64,000 bases of DNA from the NCBI RefSeq assembly GCF_004827385.1, contig NZ_SRXN01000025.1, positions 1 to 64,000 of the forward strand, written 5' to 3'. Made by a program: the position numbers and the translations under genes. The stretch is from Ensifer sp. MPMI2T. GTDB lineage: Bacteria > Pseudomonadota > Alphaproteobacteria > Rhizobiales > Rhizobiaceae. Position 1 is the first letter of the stretch. The number at the start of each line of letters is the position of its first letter. A model generated the notes under the pieces. It did not search any database. It was given only the letters and a program-made list of their open reading frames with translations, and was not told where the DNA came from. Below are positions 58,810 through 64,000 of this stretch, one piece after another.

Positions 58810-60588
58810 TCATTCCCCCGCATTAAGGCGGTTCTCGCGGCCGACGATCTGCGATGGCTCCTCGGGACGAGCAGCTTGCAAGGGCGTGGTTAGGGGCCTC
58901 GCGGTCGATGATCCGGCCGGCTGTACCTGACGCACCATCTTCTCGCGCGGGCCGAAGGCTGCGACCGTGCCGTTGTGAAGTGCCAGGACCTTGTCGGCGC
59001 ACGTCAGCACCGAAGCGCGGTGGGTGACGATCAGGACCGTCGTTCGAAGCTGCTTCAGTGTCGTCAGCAGTTCGATCAGGGCGCGGTCCCCGGCCTCGTC
59101 CATGTTCGCATTCGGCTCATCCAACACGACGAAGGAAGGGTCGCCATACAAGGCGCGCGCAAGCCCAAGGCGCTGCCGCTGGCCGAGCGAGATGCGCTGC
59201 GAGTGCAGGGCGATCTCTGTTTCGTAGCCGTCCGGCAATGAGAGGATTAGTTCGTGAACGCCGGCGACCTGTGTTGCCCGGATCAGTGCGTTGCTGTCCA
59301 CCTCTCGAAAGCGCGCAATGTTCTGGGCCACCGTGCCCGGCAAGAGCTCGACCTGCTGCGGCAAGTAGCCGATATGAGGCCCGAGTTCCTCCGGATCCCA
59401 GTCGAAAACGTCTGCCGCGTCGAGGCGGACATGGCCCTTGGTCGGCTTCCAGGCGCCGACAGCGAGGCGGCAGAGGGTCGACTTGCCGGCGCCCGATGGT
59501 CCAAGCACGGCACAGTTCTCGCCCGGGCCAATCGCGAAGCTGATGGCATTGAGTACCGGCTCCTGACAGCCGGGAGGGAGGTAGAACACGTTCTCGAAGA
59601 CGAGGCCGCCTTTAGGGCGGGGGAGGGCGATGCGGTCGCGCGCATCGCGTGAGGTGCCGGCGAAGAGTTCCTTGAGGTTCGCATGCGCGCTCCGCGCGGC
59701 GACGAAGGCACGCCAGGCGCTGGTCGCCCGTTCAATCGGGGCGAGCGCCCGGCCCATGACGATCGAGCCGGCAATCATGGCGCCCGCGGTTATCTCGCCG
59801 TGGATGACGAAATAGGCGCCGGCGGCCAGGATGGCGATTTGCAGGATCAGCCGGAGGCTGCGCGAAATCGACAGGATGGTGGTGGTCCGATCGGCCAATA
59901 GCTGCTGCTCGGCCACCACCTCAGCCTGGCGGCGGCGCCAGCGCTCGAGGACTGCGTGCGCCATGCCGAGAGGCGAGATCGTCTCGCCGGCATCGACATA
60001 GCGCATGGCATTTTCCTGGTGGGTCTTGGTGACGGCAGCGACGCGCTTCTGCCGGTCCCGGGTCATTGCGTCGTTCGCCAGGGCGAGTCCCAAAAGAAGG
60101 ACGGCGCCGGCCGTGGCAACCACGCCTAGTGCCGGGTGCAGTGCCCAGATGAAGGCGAGGAAAATCACGCTCCAGGGCATGTCGAGAAAGGCGAGAACCG
60201 CATCGCCCCCATAGAAGGTCCGCAGGTCGGCCACGTCGCGGGTGCCGGCGCGGCCCTCCTTTCCCGCGAGCCGCACGTCCATGGCGCGCCTCAGCATCGG
60301 CACGTTGAGCTCGGCGTCGAGCCAGCCGGCCGCGCGGCCGAGGACCACGCGCCTTGCCTGCTCAAGCGCACCGTAGATCACGACGGCGAAGGTCGCGATC
60401 AGCGTCAGCCACAGGAGCGTGTCCAGCGACCCGCTCGACAGCACTCGGTCATAGACCTGCAGCATGTAAATGCTGGCGACGAGAAGCAGCAGGTTGAGAA
60501 GGCAGCTCAGCACGATCAAGAGCGGGAACTGCCTGCGTATGGCGCCCATGACCTCCGCGAGACGAGTGGTGCTGGTGTCGTGTGGCAT
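58810..60588 (-). CDS. Type I secretion ABC transporter (permease-ATPase, PrtD-like)
   Basis: 592 aa. Six-helix membrane part begins at LLIVLSCLLNLLLLVASIYM. ATPase: Walker A LGPSGAGKSTLCRL, Q-loop GYLPQQVELLPGT, Walker B SFVVLDEPNANMDEAGDRAL, and H-loop VTHRASVLTCADK. The signature is ISLGQRQRLGLARALYG, so the first Gly of the usual LSGGQ is Leu. The family exports proteins with C-terminal uncleaved signals directly across both membranes. Upstream lies its likely substrate; downstream the adaptor. Confidence 0.94.
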   Translation of the reverse strand: MPHDTSTTRLAEVMGAIRRQFPLLIVLSCLLNLLLLVASIYMLQVYDRVLSSGSLDTLLWLTLIATFAVVIYGALEQARRVVLGRAAGWLDAELNVPMLRRAMDVRLAGKEGRAGTRDVADLRTFYGGDAVLAFLDMPWSVIFLAFIWALHPALGVVATAGAVLLLGLALANDAMTRDRQKRVAAVTKTHQENAMRYVDAGETISPLGMAHAVLERWRRRQAEVVAEQQLLADRTTTILSISRSLRLILQIAILAAGAYFVIHGEITAGAMIAGSIVMGRALAPIERATSAWRAFVAARSAHANLKELFAGTSRDARDRIALPRPKGGLVFENVFYLPPGCQEPVLNAISFAIGPGENCAVLGPSGAGKSTLCRLAVGAWKPTKGHVRLDAADVFDWDPEELGPHIGYLPQQVELLPGTVAQNIARFREVDSNALIRATQVAGVHELILSLPDGYETEIALHSQRISLGQRQRLGLARALYGDPSFVVLDEPNANMDEAGDRALIELLTTLKQLRTTVLIVTHRASVLTCADKVLALHNGTVAAFGPREKMVRQVQPAGSSTARPLTTPLQAARPEEPSQIVGRENRLNAGE

Positions 60589-60628
60589 CGATTACCTTCC
60601 GTGAACTGGAAACCTTTGGGAAGGGTGC

Positions 60629-60650
60629 GAGCCCGCCCGCGGGCGGGCTC
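60629..60650. repeat. Perfect 22-bp palindrome between secretion substrate and transporter genes
   Basis: GAGCCCGCCC-GC-GGGCGGGCTC forms a 10-bp GC-rich stem. It lies 10 bases after the substrate stop codon on the minus strand and 41 bases before the ABC transporter start. There is no T-run, so it is more likely an attenuator or mRNA-stabilising hairpin than a full terminator. Confidence 0.7.
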
Positions 60651-60659
60651 GCCGCCGTG

Positions 60660-63128
60660 TCAGACGACCGTGGCGTCGAGGTCGATCGAGAACGGGTCCG
60701 AACTGCTGTCGCCATCACCGTCGAACAGCGTCGCGGTGAAGTCGAGGTGGAGCGGATCCGGATCGAACACTTGCTCGATCGCCCACTGGATCGCCGGGAT
60801 CTTGACGGTGCCCACCCCCATTGTGAGTTGGACCGCATCGATCTGCCTGTTGCCGGCATCGATGTCGAAGAACTTCCCGCCCTCCGCCGGGTCGGGAACG
60901 TTAGGATCCTTCTTGGGGGCATCGTGGAGCAGGACATTCGTTCCATCGACCAGTATCTGGGCACTGACGGTCCCGTCGGTGTAGAAGACCCTATAGTAGA
61001 GTTGCTCCGTGGCCGTGTCGTAGCCGCCGACCGAGTTGTCGATAAAGACTCGAACCCCGTCCACGGCCTGCTCGGGATTGAACACGAAACTCTCGTCGCC
61101 CGCATCGATCCCGGAGGTTGCGCCGTCGAGATTGTTGTTGTTGATGCCGATGCCCGAGGTCGACACGTTCATCTGTGTCGAGCTATTGATCAGCGTCGGA
61201 ATCTGGTTCGTTGGCGTCAGGAAGGCCTCGATTTGCGCCTCGGTCAGGTCCGTTGCGCCAGTCACGATCAGATCGAGGAGGTCGTTCGGAGGAGTGCTGC
61301 CACTGACGCCCGAATCCGGCGCGGTGGCGACAGCACCGAAGAACACGACATCGTCTGCTCCCGCGGCGCTGCCGCCGAACAGCAGCGTCTGTACCGGATC
61401 GGGGCCGCCGGCCGCGAGTGCGCCTTGCGTGGTATCAGCAAGAACGACCGTCGGAGGCGGTGTCGTCACATCGAGGTCGTAGCTGTCGTTAACCGGATCG
61501 AACGTCAGCGTAAACGTCACGGTCTCGTCGGTGCCGTCGCCGTTGAAGTCGTCCGTGATCGACCCTTCGAAGGTGAAGTCGCCCGTCTTTGAGAGCGCGG
61601 CGTCGACGGTGACGGGACCATTGTCATCGATCTCGTAGCCATCAAAGTTCACGCTCAGCGACGCGAACCCGTCGCTGCCGGGATCGTTGTCGTTCCAGGT
61701 TCCCTGCGCGCCCGCGGCGTATGTTCCGGTGGAGTCGTTGACCGTGACGGTCGGCCCGTCGTCCTCGAACCGGACCTTCGAGCCGATCTCCTCGACGTCA
61801 CTCGCGACCTGTCTGATTGAGAAGCCGCCGAGATCGAAGGTGATGTTCGAGCCGCTCCCCTTCGTCGGCTGGGCATTCTCGATCAGCACGCGCTGGTGAT
61901 CCCCGTCCGTCGTAAAGCCCACGACGTCCCCGGCCTTCACGCCGTTCACGACGACGCTGCCATCAGGGTTAATGGTAAACGACGTGGCTGCCGAGCCGTT
62001 GATCGTGACTGCCGTGATATCAACGATCTGGTCGTCAGCATCGCCAAGGCCGTCGACGAAATTGACATCCGTTTCGAGGTCCGTCGTGAAGGCGGTGATC
62101 TTGACGCTCACAGTTGTATTCGGGTTGCCCGGGTTCACCTGGGAAATGGTGAATGCCCCTCCCTGTGCATCGACCAGGCTCGTGAATGTGATGTTGGCTT
62201 CGACGTCGGCCTCGTTCTGGTCGAGGTTAGGGACGATGAAATTGTTGGGCGGAGTCGATCCTGACCCACTGACGTACGTGAAGTACATCCCCGCTCCGGC
62301 CTTGACCTGTTGGCCATTCGTGCCGAGGTTGGTCGCGGTCTGGCCGCTCGTGTTGACGGTGTCCCCAGACGAGATGTTTTCGCCCGCGGACTGATTGGCC
62401 GGGTCCCTCCCTGTTACAACGAACGACAGGTCGACAGTGCCAAAGCGCATGAACAGGTTGTTGCCCGCAGGCGCGCCTGCGAAGCCGACGGTGACATCCG
62501 AGATGGCGGCCACGAACAGCTTGTTCGACAGGTCGAGGAAGTCGTCATGGTCAGCGACGCTGCTGCCGTCTGTGTTGTGCGCTAGCGTGTAGCCGTCTGC
62601 GATCACGGTCCACATTTTCGCGCCGGTGGTGACGCCGGCTGACTTGACCTCCTCGAGATAGATCGCGAACGCGATGGGATCGTCGCCGCTGTCCCCGGCC
62701 ACGCCGTACACGATGTTGTTGTTGGTCGGATCGGCGAAGAGGAATACTTCCGTGATGGACCCGTCGTCAGCCACCGCGAACAAACCGCTGCTGAAGGTGG
62801 ACGTCGCGCCAGCCTCGTAGTCCGTGAACGCGGCTCCGCCGGCGCCAGTGAGCGCGAAATCGCTAGATGCGGTGGCGCCGGTGACGGTCAAGATGTTACT
62901 ATCGGTGTTGGCGCCGTTGTAGCCGCTGAGCGCGGCCTCATCCACCGTCAAGCCGTAGGTGGTGATCAACCGGCTCGAAAATGCCGTCGGCAGGCTGCTC
63001 GCCAAAATGTCATTATCGTCGGCGTCGCCCGCAGGGGACGGCGGGGACGGGCTAGCGGTCGCGTTTTGCAAGTCATCGGTTTCATCGAGAACGACAAACG
63101 CGCCAGTCGGCGTGATCGTGATAGCCAT
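60660..63128 (-). CDS. Large acidic type I secretion substrate (DUF5801-like)
   Basis: 822 aa, very Asp-rich, no Cys visible, no signal peptide. ATG 63128 follows ggagaaggatc. Beta-rich domains include KVRFEDDGPTVTVNDSTGTY, FNGDGTDETVTFTLTFDPVN and a C-terminal PLHLDFTATLFDGDGDSSSD PFSI (quoted in parts: LHLDFTATLFDGDGDSSSD, PFSIDLDATVV), the pattern of the DUF5801/RTX-associated repeat domain. The final hydrophobic-acidic tail fits a type I signal. Its gene directly precedes the exporter genes. Function is probably adhesion or biofilm matrix. Confidence 0.88.
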   Translation of the reverse strand: MAITITPTGAFVVLDETDDLQNATASPSPPSPAGDADDNDILASSLPTAFSSRLITTYGLTVDEAALSGYNGANTDSNILTVTGATASSDFALTGAGGAAFTDYEAGATSTFSSGLFAVADDGSITEVFLFADPTNNNIVYGVAGDSGDDPIAFAIYLEEVKSAGVTTGAKMWTVIADGYTLAHNTDGSSVADHDDFLDLSNKLFVAAISDVTVGFAGAPAGNNLFMRFGTVDLSFVVTGRDPANQSAGENISSGDTVNTSGQTATNLGTNGQQVKAGAGMYFTYVSGSGSTPPNNFIVPNLDQNEADVEANITFTSLVDAQGGAFTISQVNPGNPNTTVSVKITAFTTDLETDVNFVDGLGDADDQIVDITAVTINGSAATSFTINPDGSVVVNGVKAGDVVGFTTDGDHQRVLIENAQPTKGSGSNITFDLGGFSIRQVASDVEEIGSKVRFEDDGPTVTVNDSTGTYAAGAQGTWNDNDPGSDGFASLSVNFDGYEIDDNGPVTVDAALSKTGDFTFEGSITDDFNGDGTDETVTFTLTFDPVNDSYDLDVTTPPPTVVLADTTQGALAAGGPDPVQTLLFGGSAAGADDVVFFGAVATAPDSGVSGSTPPNDLLDLIVTGATDLTEAQIEAFLTPTNQIPTLINSSTQMNVSTSGIGINNNNLDGATSGIDAGDESFVFNPEQAVDGVRVFIDNSVGGYDTATEQLYYRVFYTDGTVSAQILVDGTNVLLHDAPKKDPNVPDPAEGGKFFDIDAGNRQIDAVQLTMGVGTVKIPAIQWAIEQVFDPDPLHLDFTATLFDGDGDSSSDPFSIDLDATVV

Positions 63129-63584
63129 GATCCTTCTCCTTCAAAAAGAGCGGCTCAACGGTCGTCAGTTGTCTGGGTCCTCCCGCTGGGTCGCTGGAGT
63201 CGCCGGGGCGCACCTGCTGTCATGTGTTGTGGAAAGTGGCAGTGGCAGGCTGCTGGTCGCAAATCATTGCAGCCCAGCAATCGAATAGCTGTGGTGATTG
63301 AAGTAATCCGCTTATGGCACTTTTCATGGCTGCCATTGCCGAATTGCCTTGCGCGAATCCGCGCAAGGCACCCCCCCACTTAGATGAGGTCGTCCGCCAT
63401 CTCTCGGAATAGGAGCGCACCCCGACTCTGTACCTACTCCCAGTTGGGTAGATGGCGACGGCGCGGTGGTATGGAGCGCCTGCTTTTGGCTTTATTCAAG
63501 CTATCATTACGGGCTAGAGGGGGTTCCCGCCTAATGCTTTCGGAGTAGGGGACCCGGGCGGAGAGCTGAAGCTGAGGTCTGCGT
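63129..63584. other. Intergenic with a GC hairpin
   Basis: About 450 bases. TGCCTTGCGCG-AATC-CGCGCAAGGCA (63345-63370) is a perfect 11-bp stem. Lying between the MFS gene end and the secretion substrate gene promoter, it may end transcription of the MFS gene. No gene is supported here. Confidence 0.5.
63345..63370. terminator. GC-rich hairpin, possible terminator of the MFS gene
   Basis: Perfect 11-bp stem with an AATC loop, 215 bases after the MFS stop codon on the minus strand. No T-run follows, so the role as terminator is tentative. Confidence 0.35.
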
Positions 63585-64000
63585 TCAGCATTCCTCAGGC
63601 GGCTTAAGGTGCCGGAATTGCAGCAGCAACAGAAGGTCGTAGGTGATCTTCAGTGCGGCGCAGATGAGGAGCGGCCAAGCGCGATAGGAAGCAGCAAAGA
63701 GAGCGCCTGCGAGCGCAGGGCTGGCGGCTGCGGCAAGACTGCGCGGCACGGACGTGAAACTTGCGGCCGCGGCGCGTTCCGCCTCTGTTACGACCGCCAT
63801 CACATAGGACGAGCGTGTCGGCACATCCATCTGCGAGAGTGCCGCTCGAATGAGCAGCAGGACGAGCACCATCGGCAAGTTCTGCGCGAATGCCGCAAGC
63901 GCCAGGGCAATGCTGGACGGAATGTGCGTAAACACCATGGTGTTGATGAGCCCGATCCGCTTCGATAGCCAGGCGGCGACGGGAAACGAGAATGCCGACA
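63585..64000 (-). CDS. MFS transporter, C-terminal part (continues beyond the window)
   Basis: The frame is open to the window edge. The visible 138 residues begin SAFSFPVAAWLSKRIGLINT and include three or four helices (IALALAAFAQNLPMVLVLLL, AAASPALAGALFAASYRAWP). AALSQMDVPTRSSYVMAVV with AERAAAASFTSVPRSL is a common segment of the C-terminal half of drug-exporter-like MFS proteins. The N-terminal two thirds are outside. Substrate cannot be judged. Confidence 0.85.
   Translation of the reverse strand, partial: SAFSFPVAAWLSKRIGLINTMVFTHIPSSIALALAAFAQNLPMVLVLLLIRAALSQMDVPTRSSYVMAVVTEAERAAAASFTSVPRSLAAAASPALAGALFAASYRAWPLLICAALKITYDLLLLLQFRHLKPPEEC

Noticed and set aside
1-64000. tRNA or rRNA genes
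   Set aside because: No cloverleaf with a T-loop GTTCGA-type core and acceptor stem, and no rRNA-like segment, was recognised by eye. A covariance-model scan would be decisive.

Overview
The window reads as a high-GC alphaproteobacterial replicon of the Rhizobium/Sinorhizobium (Ensifer) type. The main evidence is at least fifteen copies or fragments of a roughly 108-bp two-palindrome repeat resembling the rhizobial RIME elements, several copies of a second hairpin-rich repeat, and gene families typical of rhizobia (SorC-type regulators with RbsABC-type sugar transporters, FMN-riboswitch-controlled ribB, DUF445, DUF899). No rRNA, tRNA, CRISPR array, transposase or replication gene was seen. 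The gene mix (catabolism, metal handling, secretion, many regulators, many intergenic repeats) suggests an accessory region of a chromosome, or a chromid or megaplasmid, but this cannot be decided from the sequence.

Layout. 0.3-5 kb: class III nucleotide cyclase, L,D-transpeptidase, flavodoxin-fold oxidoreductase, a small conserved protein. 5.5-6.7 kb: a cadherin/VCBS-like probable exoprotein. 7-12.7 kb: penicillin-acyltransferase-like Ntn hydrolase and TetR regulator, divergent from a flavin amine oxidase, zinc alcohol dehydrogenase and cupin; then a cupredoxin and a cytochrome P460. 12.7-17 kb: two divergent TetR regulators, thiolase, beta-ketoacyl-ACP synthase. 17.2-21.4 kb: DUF3604, parvulin isomerase and HupE/UreJ operon. 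21.9-26.8 kb: small proteins, a DUF899 protein and an O-methyltransferase, separated by repeats.

27-36.8 kb is a complete bidirectional carbohydrate locus. One arm has split transketolase, an FGGY kinase, a SorC-type regulator and an SDR. The other has ABC permease, binding protein, ATPase and a second SDR, followed by a decayed triosephosphate-isomerase-like gene. Two identical 14-bp motifs lie in the shared promoter region. The substrate is probably a polyol or ketose, but it is not determined. An FMN riboswitch and ribB follow, with a strong terminator.

38-42.8 kb: small membrane protein, second DUF899 protein, pterin dehydratase overlapping a SAM-hydroxide adenosyltransferase, and an orphan Rieske protein. 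42.9-50 kb: a tightly overlapping Cus-type copper/silver efflux operon (CusB- and CusA-like proteins, a 39-residue Met-rich membrane peptide, TlpA-like thioredoxin, SCO protein). 50.3-57.2 kb: an unusual group with DUF5132, a P-type ATPase carrying an HMA-like N-domain without CxxC, two further small proteins sharing the same PGR-x-R motif, and a DUF445 protein. 57.3-63.1 kb: a type I secretion exporter with its probable large acidic substrate. The window ends inside an MFS transporter gene.
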